From Celeribacter halophilus (GTDB taxonomy: Bacteria; Pseudomonadota; Alphaproteobacteria; Rhodobacterales; Rhodobacteraceae), in assembly GCF_900114135.1 (NCBI RefSeq), contig NZ_FORY01000008.1, forward strand, positions 124,001 to 188,000: 64,000 nucleotides of DNA. The letters are read 5' to 3'. The translations under genes were made by a program, and so were the position numbers. This document shows positions 35,908 to 44,288 of the stretch, piece after piece (position 1 is the stretch's first letter; every line of letters begins with the position of its first letter). The notes under the pieces were generated by a model. That model was given only the letters and a program-made list of their open reading frames with translations. It ran no database searches and had not been told where the DNA came from.

Positions 35908-36660
35908 TTAGCCTGCCACCGCCCGCAGCAACCGCTTGCGCGCAGGCGGGATGGCCTTGATCTCAACGCCGGTAAACACATGCATTGTATTCAATTCGCG
36001 ATCCACCACTGCATGATCCGACACCCAGCCGCCCATCATCAGATAGGTCTTCAACAGCGGCGGCATCTTGAGCATCGCACGGCGTGCATCCGGTTTGCGC
36101 CGCAGTCGCGCCGCGTATTTGAATACATTGGGGGCCTTGACCTTCGGCAGGAACCGTTTGGGACCAAGGTGACGGTGTTTGAGCATAGCCAAAGCATCGG
36201 CATGATCCTTCCACTCGGTGCCATGAAAAGAAGAACAGCCGAACAAAAGCGCCACATCCTGCTCGTCGACATAGCGGGTCATCGCCCCCCATGCCACACG
36301 CAGAATATCCGGGTCCTTCACCTCGGGATGAATGCAGAAACGCCCCATCTCCAACATCCGGCCCTCATATCCCGCAAGCCCCTCAAGCCCGTAGAACTGC
36401 GCTGAATAGCTTTGCGAAATTTGCGCCCCGCCTTCGAGGTCCAGAAAGCGATAGGTGCAGACCAGCCGCCCCGTCTTGCGTTCTTCGATCAACACATGAC
36501 GGCACAAAGCATCGAAATCATCGGCCTCAAGCCCGTCTTCACGCGCAACCGCGCCCGTGCCTGCCACGAAAGCCAGATAACGCAAACGTTGCGCCGCCTC
36601 GACATCGGCACGGGTCTCGGCAAAGCGCGCCGTGTAACGGCCTTTCAGGAGCTTGAACAT
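35908..36660 (-). CDS. OlsB/GlsB-type aminolipid N-acyltransferase (GNAT fold)
   Basis: OlsB attaches a 3-hydroxy fatty acid from acyl carrier protein to ornithine; its paralogue GlsB does this for glutamine in roseobacters. The products are phosphorus-free membrane lipids after a second acylation by OlsA. The 250-residue protein has the GNAT-like arrangement: ARFAETRADVEAAQRLRYLAF, LVCTYRFLD, LEMGRFCIHPEVKD and LFGCSSFHGTEW, followed by a basic region. In many relatives olsB sits beside olsA; here no PlsC-type acyltransferase is adjacent, which leaves the GlsB alternative open. It has its own promoter. Confidence 0.8.
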   Translation of the reverse strand: MFKLLKGRYTARFAETRADVEAAQRLRYLAFVAGTGAVAREDGLEADDFDALCRHVLIEERKTGRLVCTYRFLDLEGGAQISQSYSAQFYGLEGLAGYEGRMLEMGRFCIHPEVKDPDILRVAWGAMTRYVDEQDVALLFGCSSFHGTEWKDHADALAMLKHRHLGPKRFLPKVKAPNVFKYAARLRRKPDARRAMLKMPPLLKTYLMMGGWVSDHAVVDRELNTMHVFTGVEIKAIPPARKRLLRAVAG

Positions 36661-36687
36661 CGCTATGAGTCCTTTTCTTGTCCCTAT

Positions 36688-36717
36688 AGAATATGGGTAG
36701 CCCCTTCATGCCTGCAA
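36688..36717 (-). promoter_or_regulatory. Promoter of the OlsB/GlsB-type gene
   Basis: On the minus strand TTGCAG (36717-36712), an 18-bp spacer and TATTCT (36693-36688). Expected transcription start near 36681, about 20 nt before the start codon; AAAGGA lies in that leader. Confidence 0.5.
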
Positions 36718-36929
36718 GTTATGACGGTTTCTTGACGCCTTGCCTCGCGCCAAATGCCGCCTAACTGTGCTAAAACCACACACGCACGACCCGAACCGCA
36801 TATGTGCGGGCACACAGCAGGGCGGGTCAAGACCTTGGGCCATGACTTCGGTATGGTCTGGCCTGCAAACTCATCCCCTGTCGCAGCTCCAATGCGACTG
36901 AGGTCAACCGAAAGCAAAAGGGACACCAT

Positions 36930-37331
36930 ATGGCCAAAATAGAGAAAACCGACGCCCAATGGCGCGAGGAACTGGACCCGGAAACCTATAGGGTGACCCG
37001 TCTGGCGGGCACCGAGCGCCCCTTCTCCCATCCCGGTTTCCCGAAAACCCCCGGCGTTTTCACCTGCGCCTGTTGTGGTGCGGAACTGTTTGCACAGGAA
37101 AACAAATTCGAATCGCATTGCGGCTGGCCCGCCTTCGACGCAGTCAAAGACGATGCCCCCATAGCCGAAACACGTGACACCACCCACGGAATGATCCGCA
37201 CAGAAGTGCATTGCGATCAATGTGGCGCGCATCTGGGCCATGTCTTCCCCGACGGTCCGCGCGAGACCACCGGTATGCGTTATTGCATCAACGGCGTGTC
37301 TCTGCGCTTCGTGCCCAAAGACGCAGACTAA
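36930..37331 (+). CDS. msrB: Peptide-methionine (R)-S-oxide reductase MsrB
   Basis: MsrB repairs oxidised methionine (R form). The 133-residue protein has two zinc-binding Cys pairs, CACCGAELF (the outer CxxC) and CDQCGAHLGHVF, the substrate region FESHCGWPAF, and the catalytic Cys in RYCINGVSLRF. AAGGGA precedes the ATG. It lies alone between a divergent acyltransferase gene and the convergent bamE. Confidence 0.97.
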   Translation: MAKIEKTDAQWREELDPETYRVTRLAGTERPFSHPGFPKTPGVFTCACCGAELFAQENKFESHCGWPAFDAVKDDAPIAETRDTTHGMIRTEVHCDQCGAHLGHVFPDGPRETTGMRYCINGVSLRFVPKDAD

Positions 37332-37390
37332 ACACATCCACCGCCCACATAGACCACGCGGGCGGCTTTCTGATGGTCCAAATACTCAAA

Positions 37391-37425
37391 AAAACCGCGC
37401 GTGGGGCTTCCCATGCGCGGTTTTT
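37391..37425. terminator. Two-way terminator between msrB and bamE
   Basis: AAAACCGCGC (37391-37400) and GCGCGGTTTT (37415-37424) form a 10-bp stem that is extended by a small inner stem; A-runs and T-runs flank it, so it can serve both converging genes. Confidence 0.85.
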
Positions 37426-37447
37426 CCAAATCCGTAAAATACAAAGC

Positions 37448-37945
37448 TTACTGCAACAACTGCTCCGCAGAGACATTGCCAAGGTTGCCAAAGAGCTGCT
37501 GGAGGAATGTAATGCCCTTCACCCCATCATCCGTCACGCGACGCGACAGGACAACCACACGACCCTGCTCAAGCCCGAAGCGCTCGACATTGCTGACCCG
37601 CCCTTGAGCGTCAAAAGAAATGGCCACAACCTGACGGTCCACTTCTTTCGGCTCGAACGCGCCCAGATGGCGGAATTGCGAGCGGACGTAATACCATGCG
37701 GAACTGTCCAGAATACCTTCTGTGCCCGGCGTGCCGATCTCGTCCTTGATGGTCTCTTTTGTATCGACCCCGACAGAGATTTGCGCCAGTTGCTCCGCGG
37801 ACGGCACATAGCCGTGATTGCGGAACTGCGCCACGCAGGCCGTCAGAGACAGGATAAGGGTCAGCCCCAACACGGCTTTCGCCAGAGTGGAGACCCAGGA
37901 TAAGACCCCTGTTGCGGTCTTTTGCGGGAAAATGCGGTCGGACAT
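37448..37945 (-). CDS. bamE: Outer membrane assembly lipoprotein BamE (SmpA/OmlA)
   Basis: BamE is a small lipoprotein of the Bam complex that stabilises BamA-BamD contacts. The start at 37945 has GAGGGGG upstream and gives 165 residues. After a longer than usual cytoplasmic N-terminus comes a hydrophobic stretch ending in the lipobox LTAC (lipidated Cys around residue 37), then the SmpA/OmlA domain with the pattern NHGYVPSAEQLAQISVGVDT, KDEIGTPGT and WYYVRSQ. It is divergent from yceD across 79 bp. Confidence 0.9.
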   Translation of the reverse strand: MSDRIFPQKTATGVLSWVSTLAKAVLGLTLILSLTACVAQFRNHGYVPSAEQLAQISVGVDTKETIKDEIGTPGTEGILDSSAWYYVRSQFRHLGAFEPKEVDRQVVAISFDAQGRVSNVERFGLEQGRVVVLSRRVTDDGVKGITFLQQLFGNLGNVSAEQLLQ

Positions 37946-38024
37946 GTGCCCCCTCTTGCCTTGTGAGCCTGCGCCTCTTATCCGCTTATAGAAACAGGGC
38001 CCGACGTTCAAGGAGACATCGACA

Positions 38025-38582
38025 ATGGGACATGACGGTTTGACAAGCTGGGGGGCGGAATTGCGCTTGCGTGATCTTTCGGACGCCCATGCGCATCCGT
38101 TCCGCCTCGTACCCACATCCGAGGATATGGAAGAAATGGCCGCCACGCTTGGCCTGTCTTCCGTGAAGAAACTGTCCTTCGAGGGCAAGATGATTCCCGT
38201 CGGCAAACGTGACTGGCGCCTTGAGGGAAAACTGGGGGCTACGGTGGTCCAGCCCTGCGTAGCCACACTCGCGCCTGTGACAACACGGATCGACGCGGAT
38301 GTGACCCGCAGCTACCTCGCGAAGTTCAAAGAGGATACCGAGGAAGAAGAAATTGAAATGCCCGCAGATGACGCAGAGCCTCTGCCCGTCGCGTTGCATC
38401 TGTCCACCGTGGCACAAGAAGAGCTGGCACTGGCGGCACCGGATTATCCGCGAGTCGAAGGCGCCGAGCTCGCGGTGACGCAATTCACCGAATCTGGCAA
38501 GGAGGCGATGACCGACGAGGACACCAAACCTTTTGCCAGCCTCAAAGCTCTGCGCGACAAGTTGCAAAAAGACGGCGAATAA
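38025..38582 (+). CDS. yceD: YceD/DUF177 family protein
   Basis: DUF177 proteins are encoded next to rpmF in most bacteria and their plant relatives affect 23S rRNA processing. The 185-residue protein has the family layout: an N-terminal domain (EEMAATLGLSSVKKLSFEGK), the conserved Cys segment VVQPCVATLAPVTTRID, an acidic stretch (EEEEIEMPADD) and a C-terminal Phe/Leu/Asp-Lys tail. AAGGAGA precedes the start. It lies upstream of rpmF, separated by a long leader region that carries another promoter. Confidence 0.92.
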   Translation: MGHDGLTSWGAELRLRDLSDAHAHPFRLVPTSEDMEEMAATLGLSSVKKLSFEGKMIPVGKRDWRLEGKLGATVVQPCVATLAPVTTRIDADVTRSYLAKFKEDTEEEEIEMPADDAEPLPVALHLSTVAQEELALAAPDYPRVEGAELAVTQFTESGKEAMTDEDTKPFASLKALRDKLQKDGE

Positions 38583-38664
38583 CCTGCGCGGGCGGGACAC
38601 ACCCGCCCCGAAAGGCCGGAAAACCACCGCAAAACACCGGATAAACACGGCAAAAACAAAAGAC

Positions 38665-38692
38665 TTGCACGAAAACAAAATCCGAGTATGTT
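38665..38692 (+). promoter_or_regulatory. Promoter upstream of rpmF
   Basis: TTGCAC (38665-38670), a 16-bp spacer and TATGTT (38687-38692). Transcription would start near 38699, giving an rpmF leader of about 198 nt. Confidence 0.55.
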
Positions 38693-38896
38693 CCCGGCCT
38701 CGCTTCCACGAATGTTGTCGCGTCTGGCGCAGACGGAATGCCATGGCAAAACCATGGTTTACACGCTGCCCGCGAAAGCCTATGAAGCGCCAAAGTTTTG
38801 CCGGGCATGAGGCCCGGAGATAAATTGGGGCCCCGGCCCCGCCCACCTGCGGCACGGGTTTTCGAACCTTTTGCCCTTTGATACCGAGGTTGAGAC
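38693..38896 (+). other. Structured rpmF leader with a 26-codon open frame
   Basis: Between the promoter and rpmF lie a hairpin CCGGGC/GCCCGG (38801-38806 and 38812-38817), a GGGGCCCC palindrome (38827-38834) and a short open frame from ATG 38743 to TAA 38821 whose Arg/Lys/Pro-rich peptide ends just after the hairpin. Together these look like an attenuation or ribosomal-protein feedback leader; this is inference. Confidence 0.35.
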
Positions 38897-39103
38897 ATGG
38901 CTGTCCCTCAGAATAAGATTACCCGCTCCAAGCGGAACATGCGCCGCGCACACGATTCGCTGGTTGCAGGCAATCCTGCTGAATGCCCGAACTGTGGCGA
39001 GCTGAAACGCCCCCACCACGTCTGTGGTGCTTGCGGCCATTACGATGATCGTGAAGTCGTCGCACAAGCCGACGAGATCGATCTCGACGAAGACGCAGCA
39101 TAA
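38897..39103 (+). CDS. rpmF: 50S ribosomal protein L32
   Basis: The 68-residue protein opens with [20 protein letters not shown] and has a zinc-ribbon with two Cys pairs, CPNCGELK and CGACGHYD, so it is the zinc-binding (C+) form of L32. The C-terminal extension of about 15 residues is acidic, as in other alphaproteobacteria. GAGG precedes the ATG. It is followed by plsX after 24 bp, the standard rpmF-plsX-fabH arrangement linking translation and fatty-acid synthesis. Confidence 0.98.
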   Translation: MAVPQNKITRSKRNMRRAHDSLVAGNPAECPNCGELKRPHHVCGACGHYDDREVVAQADEIDLDEDAA

Positions 39104-39127
39104 GCTTCGCTTTACGACGTCTGACAC

Positions 39128-40264
39128 ATGACCGAGCCCACGCCCTCAGTTGATCCGATGTCTGCCGCTTCTGCGGAGACCGAGGCACAACGTAAAGGTA
39201 GGCTCGGTGCACGTGCAGGCGTCAAAGTCACGCTTTCGGTTGACGCTATGGGCGGCGACCGTGGACCGGCGACCGTGGTCGCCGGTATTGCGCGTTCTGC
39301 ATCCAAAAACCCTGCGCTGCATTTCATCCTGCACGGCCCTGCTGCCGAGTTGAACAAACTTGTGCGCAAACGGCGCATCCTTCGCGATCGCATCGAGATT
39401 CGCGATGTGCCCGGGGTCGTCACTATGGATGAAAAACCCAGTCAGGCCATGCGCCGACCGGACACGTCAATGCGCTCTGCGATTGATGCGGTGAAAAACG
39501 GCGAGGCTCAGGCCTGTGTCTCCTGTGGCAACACCGGAGCGTTGATGGCGACCTCGATGATCCGCTTGCGCAAGCTCGACGGAATCAACCGCCCCGCCAT
39601 CGCCTGCCTATGGCCCTCGCGCAATGCGCAGGGGTTCAATGTCATGCTGGATGTGGGCGCGGATATTCGTGCCGATGCGCGTGATCTGCTGCAATATGCC
39701 ATGATGGGCGCCTCCTATGCGCGCAATGGCTTGGGGCTGGATCTGCCGCGAATCGGATTGCTGAATGTCGGCACCGAAGAACACAAAGGCCGCGCCGAAC
39801 TGAAAGACGCCAATGAGTTGATCTCCAATGCCTCAGGCATCGGTGGATATGACTTCAAAGGGTTCGTCGAAGGCGGAGACATTCCCGGTGACAAGGTTGA
39901 TGTCATCGTCACCGACGGGTTTACCGGAAATATCGCGCTGAAAACCGGCGAAGGCACGGCAAAACTTGTGGGTGATTTCCTCAAGGAGGCCTTCAAGGCC
40001 ACGCCTCTGTCCCGCGTCGCCGCCCTTCTGGCGCTGACCTCGTTGAAACGCTTGCAGAAACGAATCGATCCGCGACGCGTGAATGGCGGGGTGTTCCTCG
40101 GCCTCAAAGGCACAGTGGTCAAATCCCACGGCTCCGCTGATGCCACCGGCGTCTCGGCCGCAATCAAACTGGCCTATGAACTGGCTTCCACAGGGTTCAC
40201 CGAACGTTTGGCCGCACGGGTTGCATCCGCCGACGCCTCGGCGCAAAATGACCCAACGTCATAA
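39128..40264 (+). CDS. plsX: Phosphate acyltransferase PlsX
   Basis: PlsX converts acyl-ACP to acyl-phosphate for the first step of phospholipid synthesis. The 378-residue protein has SVDAMGGDRGPATVVAGI near residue 38, CVSCGNTGALMATSM, LDVGADIRADARDLLQ, the GFTGNIALKTGEGTAKL region and the C-terminal KLAYELA. The first 33 residues are an unusual charged, Ala/Glu-rich extension before the conserved start; there is no good ribosome site at the ATG, so an internal start (ATG 39158) is possible. Confidence 0.96.
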   Translation: MTEPTPSVDPMSAASAETEAQRKGRLGARAGVKVTLSVDAMGGDRGPATVVAGIARSASKNPALHFILHGPAAELNKLVRKRRILRDRIEIRDVPGVVTMDEKPSQAMRRPDTSMRSAIDAVKNGEAQACVSCGNTGALMATSMIRLRKLDGINRPAIACLWPSRNAQGFNVMLDVGADIRADARDLLQYAMMGASYARNGLGLDLPRIGLLNVGTEEHKGRAELKDANELISNASGIGGYDFKGFVEGGDIPGDKVDVIVTDGFTGNIALKTGEGTAKLVGDFLKEAFKATPLSRVAALLALTSLKRLQKRIDPRRVNGGVFLGLKGTVVKSHGSADATGVSAAIKLAYELASTGFTERLAARVASADASAQNDPTS

Positions 40265-40284
40265 GTAACATAAGGCTCAAAGCC

Positions 40285-41259
40285 ATGACAATCCGGGCAG
40301 TCGTCACCGGCGTGGGTCACTACCTCCCCGCACGCGTGGTCGAAAACGCAGAATTCGAAAAAACTCTCGACACATCCGACGAATGGATCAGAACGCGCAC
40401 GGGAATCGAGCGCCGCCATTTCGCGGAAGAAGGCGAAACCACCTCCATGATGGGCACTGCCGCCGCGAAAGCCGCGCTTGCCGATGCGGGTGTGGACGCC
40501 AGCGAGATTGACGCCGTGATCGTCGCCACCTCGACGCCGGACCTGACCTTCCCCTCTGTGGCGACGATGATCCAGAAAGAGCTGGGCATGTCCTGCGGCT
40601 TTGCCTTTGACGTGCAGGCCGTTTGTGCGGGCTTTATCTATGCGCTCTCCAATGCCAACGCCCAGATCGTCTCCGGTCAGGTGAAGAAAGTTCTGGTGAT
40701 CGGCGCAGAGACCTTCTCCCGCATCATGGACTGGACCGACCGCTCCACATGCGTCCTCTTTGGTGATGGCGCGGGCGCTTTGGTGCTTGAGGCACAAGAG
40801 GGCAAAGGCACACCGGAAGATCGCGGCATCCTGTCTGTCGATCTCAATTCCGACGGCAATTACAAAGACATGCTCTATGTCGATGGCGGTGTCTCCACCA
40901 CCGGCACGGCCGGAAAACTGCGGATGCAGGGCAATGCGCTCTTCCGTCAGGCAGTGCAAAAACTCGCCTCCACCGCTGAGACCGCCATCGGCAAGGCCGG
41001 GCTGACCACGCAGGACATCGACTGGATCGTGCCGCATCAGGCCAATATCCGCATCATCGAAGGCACGGCCAAAAGGCTCGGGCACGCGATGGATCAGGTG
41101 GTTGTCACCGTGCAGGATCACGGCAATACCTCCGCCGCCTCGATTCCGCTGGCCATGTCGGTCGGCAAGGAACGCGGACAGATCAAGACCGGCGACATCT
41201 GTGTGGCCGAGGCCATCGGTGGCGGGCTGGCTTGGGGCGCGATTGTCATCCGCTGGTAA
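40285..41259 (+). CDS. fabH: 3-oxoacyl-ACP synthase III
   Basis: FabH starts fatty-acid synthesis by condensing acetyl-CoA with malonyl-ACP. The 324-residue protein has the catalytic Cys in FDVQAVCAGFIYAL, His in IVPHQANIRI and Asn in DHGNTSAASIP, plus TRTGIERRHFA near the N-terminus. It sits 20 bp after plsX. Confidence 0.98.
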   Translation: MTIRAVVTGVGHYLPARVVENAEFEKTLDTSDEWIRTRTGIERRHFAEEGETTSMMGTAAAKAALADAGVDASEIDAVIVATSTPDLTFPSVATMIQKELGMSCGFAFDVQAVCAGFIYALSNANAQIVSGQVKKVLVIGAETFSRIMDWTDRSTCVLFGDGAGALVLEAQEGKGTPEDRGILSVDLNSDGNYKDMLYVDGGVSTTGTAGKLRMQGNALFRQAVQKLASTAETAIGKAGLTTQDIDWIVPHQANIRIIEGTAKRLGHAMDQVVVTVQDHGNTSAASIPLAMSVGKERGQIKTGDICVAEAIGGGLAWGAIVIRW

Positions 41260-41294
41260 CCGGTCACGGTCCAAGGGCGGCTTCCCGCGCGTCA

Positions 41295-41332
41295 AAAGCC
41301 CCGCCCAAGTCATTGATATTGACGGGGGCTTT
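41295..41332 (+). terminator. Weak terminator or attenuator between fabH and ihfA
   Basis: AAAGCCCCG (41295-41303) can pair with CGGGGGCTTT (41323-41332) with one bulged G and a 19-nt loop; only three T follow. It may reduce read-through into ihfA rather than stop it. Confidence 0.35.
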
Positions 41333-41376
41333 GCAAACTGCCACTCTCACCTCAACCGTCCAAAAGGGGGAGACAA

Positions 41377-41676
41377 ATGAGCAAGACTTTGACACGTATG
41401 GACCTGAGCGAAGCTGTATTTCGTGAAGTGGGTCTGAGCCGCAATGAATCCGCCGCCCTTGTCGAAAGTGTGCTGGCGCATATTTCCGATGCCCTCGTCG
41501 AAGGCGAGACCGTCAAGATTTCATCTTTCGGCACCTTTTCCGTGCGCTCAAAATCCGAACGCGTCGGCCGCAATCCGAAGACCGGCGACGAAGCCCCTAT
41601 TCCGGCGCGCCGCGTCCTCACCTTCCGCCCGTCGCACCTGATGAAAGATCGGGTGGCCGAAGGCAATAAAGCGTAA
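41377..41676 (+). CDS. ihfA: Integration host factor alpha subunit
   Basis: IHF is the sequence-specific DNA-bending protein of the HU family. The 99-residue protein has [18 protein letters not shown], the dimer region [19 protein letters not shown] and the beta-arm [15 protein letters not shown] that inserts into the DNA minor groove through its proline. It follows fabH and is next to a MerR-type gene, the usual context in alphaproteobacteria; in gammaproteobacteria it follows pheT. Confidence 0.96.
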   Translation: MSKTLTRMDLSEAVFREVGLSRNESAALVESVLAHISDALVEGETVKISSFGTFSVRSKSERVGRNPKTGDEAPIPARRVLTFRPSHLMKDRVAEGNKA

Positions 41677-41701
41677 ACTGCACCTAAAGGCTTGATATTA
41701 A

Positions 41702-42883
41702 ATGGATAAATCACCGGACGCCTTCCGCACAATCAGCGAGGTTGCCGATTGGCTTGACACGCCGGCCCATGTGCTGCGCTTTTGGGAGAGCCGGTTTACC
41801 CAAGTCAAACCCATCAAGCGCGCGGGCGGGCGACGCTATTACCGCCCTGCCGACATGGCGCTTTTGGGCGGGATCAAGAAGCTGCTACATGACGATGGCA
41901 TGACCATTCGTGGCGTGCAAAAACTCTTGCGCGAACACGGGGTTAAATATGTCGCCTCGCTCTCCCCTGTGATCGAGGGGGTTGAGCCGATCACCGCCCC
42001 GCCTGTGACGAACAGCCCGATTCCCCCGACGCCGAAACCGTCCGAACCTGTGCAGCTTGCTGTCGTGGAAACGCCGCCCGAACCGGCCCAACCTGCACAA
42101 GAAACAGCACAAGAGCCGGAACCTGCCCCCGTGCGCACGCCTGTGCCACCCGCGCCGATGGCCGAAATGGTATCCCAAGAGGACTACGAGGCAGAGCTGC
42201 CTGAAGAGACCATTGTCCCCTTTTCCCGCTCTGAGCCTGTATCTCCGGACACCGCCGAGGCGCAGCCCGAATCTGACGCGCCTGAGGTTGCAGCAGAGGC
42301 GGTGGTCGCAGAGGTCGAAGTTGCAGAAGCGCCTGTATTCACGGCTCACCTAGAAGAGACCACGCCCACAGAACCCACCACAGACGAGATTGCCGCAACT
42401 GCCGCGCCAACAGAGCCGGAACCGCATGATCCGTCCGAAATGCCGATCGCGATGGATGAAGCCGAAACAGGCACATATGAGTCGGAGGCGATGACCGAAT
42501 CGCTGTTCGATATGACAGACAGTTCCGAAGCGGATGAGGCGGACTCAATGGCTGAACAAGCGACTTTCGACTTCGACCTGAGCGAGTCCTTTGCGGATCA
42601 CGACCCCGATCCGACTCTGGTGGAGACGGACGAGGCCGAGCTGCCCGCCGACGCCCCCCTTGCCGCGCCCACAGAGGCCGAGGCCCCCGCCACACCGGAA
42701 CGCCTGCCCTTGGGAGCAGCACTTGATCTGCCGGACGACCCTGAGGACACCGCGCCCGAGATCACCCCTGCGGCCAGTGTCTTGGGGCAGCTTGATCATC
42801 GCAAACTGATGACCATGCCGACAGATGAGATCACCGCACTGGTGGCGCGAATCGAAACGCTGCGGGCGCGTCTGGCCGGTTGA
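41702..42883 (+). CDS. MerR-type DNA-binding protein with a long acidic low-complexity region
   Basis: The 393-residue protein has an N-terminal MerR winged helix ([20 protein letters not shown], then [32 protein letters not shown], about residues 9-82). Residues 100-350 are a Glu/Pro/Ala-rich, strongly acidic stretch with no recognisable domain, interrupted by runs such as [15 protein letters not shown]. The last 40 residues ([20 protein letters not shown]) look like a short helical dimer tail. No metal- or drug-binding domain is present. It is 25 bp after ihfA and probably in its operon. The target is unknown. Confidence 0.88.
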   Translation: MDKSPDAFRTISEVADWLDTPAHVLRFWESRFTQVKPIKRAGGRRYYRPADMALLGGIKKLLHDDGMTIRGVQKLLREHGVKYVASLSPVIEGVEPITAPPVTNSPIPPTPKPSEPVQLAVVETPPEPAQPAQETAQEPEPAPVRTPVPPAPMAEMVSQEDYEAELPEETIVPFSRSEPVSPDTAEAQPESDAPEVAAEAVVAEVEVAEAPVFTAHLEETTPTEPTTDEIAATAAPTEPEPHDPSEMPIAMDEAETGTYESEAMTESLFDMTDSSEADEADSMAEQATFDFDLSESFADHDPDPTLVETDEAELPADAPLAAPTEAEAPATPERLPLGAALDLPDDPEDTAPEITPAASVLGQLDHRKLMTMPTDEITALVARIETLRARLAG

Positions 42884-42935
42884 ACGCAATCGTGCAGCTT
42901 ATTCCAAATTCAGTGTCTTTTTCGCAAAATAGCAC

Positions 42936-42963
42936 TTGCCCCCGCCACGGAAATCTCTATTTA
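42936..42963 (+). promoter_or_regulatory. Promoter of tRNA-Pro
   Basis: TTGCCC (42936-42941), a 16-bp spacer and TATTTA (42958-42963), 12 bp before the mature tRNA 5' end. Confidence 0.5.
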
Positions 42964-42975
42964 ACGTGTCCACGT

Positions 42976-43052
42976 CGGGCTATAGCGCAGTCTGGTAGCG
43001 CGTCCGTCTGGGGGACGGAAGGTCGCAGGTTCAAGTCCTGCTAGCCCGACCA
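42976..43052 (+). tRNA. tRNA-Pro, anticodon GGG
   Basis: A 77-nt cloverleaf: acceptor CGGGCTA/TAGCCCG with C1-G72 as expected for proline, D arm AGCGCAG...TAGCGC, anticodon stem TCCGT/ACGGA around the loop CTGGGGG (anticodon GGG after the invariant T33), T arm with GGTTCAAGTCC, discriminator A and an encoded CCA. Confidence 0.96.
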
Positions 43053-43062
43053 ACAACACCTC

Positions 43063-43100
43063 AAAACCGCTCGCAACCCTCTGGGCTTGCGGGCGGTTTT
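43063..43100 (+). terminator. Terminator of tRNA-Pro
   Basis: AAAACCGC plus CGCAA on the left pair with TTGCG plus GCGGTTTT on the right (one mismatch), followed by a TTTT end; it lies 10 bp after the tRNA. Confidence 0.82.
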
Positions 43101-43166
43101 GCGTTAAGCCTCTGCCATTCTGTGAAAACCCCGCAAGGTGCCCGCAATCAGGGTGGAGGAACGACA

Positions 43167-44240
43167 ATGGGTGTACTGGCCGACCATGCCATTCGCGACA
43201 TGCTCACACGCGGCGAGATTTCTGCCGAACCGGCTGTGATTGACGCTCAGGTGCAACCCGCCTCTCTTGATCTGCGTCTCGGAGCGCGGGCATGGCGGGT
43301 TCGGGCCTCCTTTCTGGCCGGAGAGGGCCGCACCGTGGCCGAACGTCTCGAAGAGTTCGAGATGCACCAGATTGATCTCACAGAGGGCGCAGTGTTGGAA
43401 AAAGGCTGCGTCTATGTCGTGCCCCTGATGGAGCGGCTGGCCCTGCCCGACGGGATTCAGGCCGTGGCCAATGCCAAAAGCTCGACCGGACGGCTGGACC
43501 TTTTGACCCGCCTCATCACCGATGAAGGCGTCGAATTCGACCGCATAGCTCCGGGCTATGACGGCCCGCTGTTTGCCGAAATCTGCCCACGGTCGTTCTC
43601 CGTGCTCGTCCGCCCCGGTATGCGGCTCAACCAGATCCGGTTCCGCGACGGACAGGCCGTGCTCACCGATCCCGCGCTGATGGCGCTGCACGAGAGTACC
43701 CCGCTGGTCGATGGGCCCGCCGTGATTGATCAGGGGCTGGGGTTCTCTGTCGATCTGAAGCCCGCTGAGGGTGATCTCGTCGGTTATCGGGCCAAGCCGC
43801 ATACGGGCGTGATCGACCTCGACAACATCGGCCATTACGATCCGGCGGAATATTGGGAGCCGATCCATGCCCAAAACGGCCAGATCATCCTTGATCCGGG
43901 CGCGTTCTATATCCTTGTGAGTCGCGAGGCTGTGCATATCCCGCCCGACTATGCCGCCGAAATGGCCCCCTATCTGGCGATGGTGGGCGAATTCCGTGTG
44001 CATTACGCCGGTTTCTTCGACCCCGGTTTCGGCAATGTGGATGCAGGTGGCGCAGGTGCACGCGGCGTGCTTGAAGTCCGCTGCCACGAAGCGCCTTTTG
44101 TGCTGGAACACGGGCAAATCGTCGGGCGTCTGGTCTATGAAAAGATGCAAAGCCGCCCCGACCGGCTATACGGTGCTGATCTTGCGTCGAATTATCAGGG
44201 GCAAGGGCTCAAACTCTCTAAACATTTTCGCGGACTGTAA
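43167..44240 (+). CDS. dcd: 2'-Deoxycytidine 5'-triphosphate deaminase, fused two-domain form
   Basis: Dcd converts dCTP to dUTP for thymidylate synthesis. E. coli Dcd has about 190 residues; this protein has 357 and contains two related dUTPase-like halves (DCD_N-type family). The first half has IDAQVQPASLDLRLG and the substrate motif NAKSSTGRLDLLTRL; the second has ILVSREAVHIPPDYAAEMA and GVLEVRCHEAPFVLEHGQ. GGAGGA lies before the ATG at 43167. The single gene follows tRNA-Pro; fused dcd genes are common in Rhodobacteraceae. Confidence 0.9.
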   Translation: MGVLADHAIRDMLTRGEISAEPAVIDAQVQPASLDLRLGARAWRVRASFLAGEGRTVAERLEEFEMHQIDLTEGAVLEKGCVYVVPLMERLALPDGIQAVANAKSSTGRLDLLTRLITDEGVEFDRIAPGYDGPLFAEICPRSFSVLVRPGMRLNQIRFRDGQAVLTDPALMALHESTPLVDGPAVIDQGLGFSVDLKPAEGDLVGYRAKPHTGVIDLDNIGHYDPAEYWEPIHAQNGQIILDPGAFYILVSREAVHIPPDYAAEMAPYLAMVGEFRVHYAGFFDPGFGNVDAGGAGARGVLEVRCHEAPFVLEHGQIVGRLVYEKMQSRPDRLYGADLASNYQGQGLKLSKHFRGL

Positions 44241-44288
44241 TCTACCGACGCAGCCACGTCCGTAAGCCGAAGCTTCCGCAAACGCGCT

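Noticed and set aside
36688-36725. Possible Pho box upstream of the OlsB/GlsB-type gene
   Set aside because: CCGTCAT resembles one half-site, but the second half-site is out of the 11-bp register, so evidence is insufficient.
36796-36809. CCGCA-TATG-TGCGG inverted repeat between the acyltransferase gene and msrB
   Set aside because: Only five base pairs, not placed on a promoter; likely chance.
42976-43052. tRNA-Pro as an integration site
   Set aside because: No repeat of the tRNA 3' end, integrase or atypical genes nearby.
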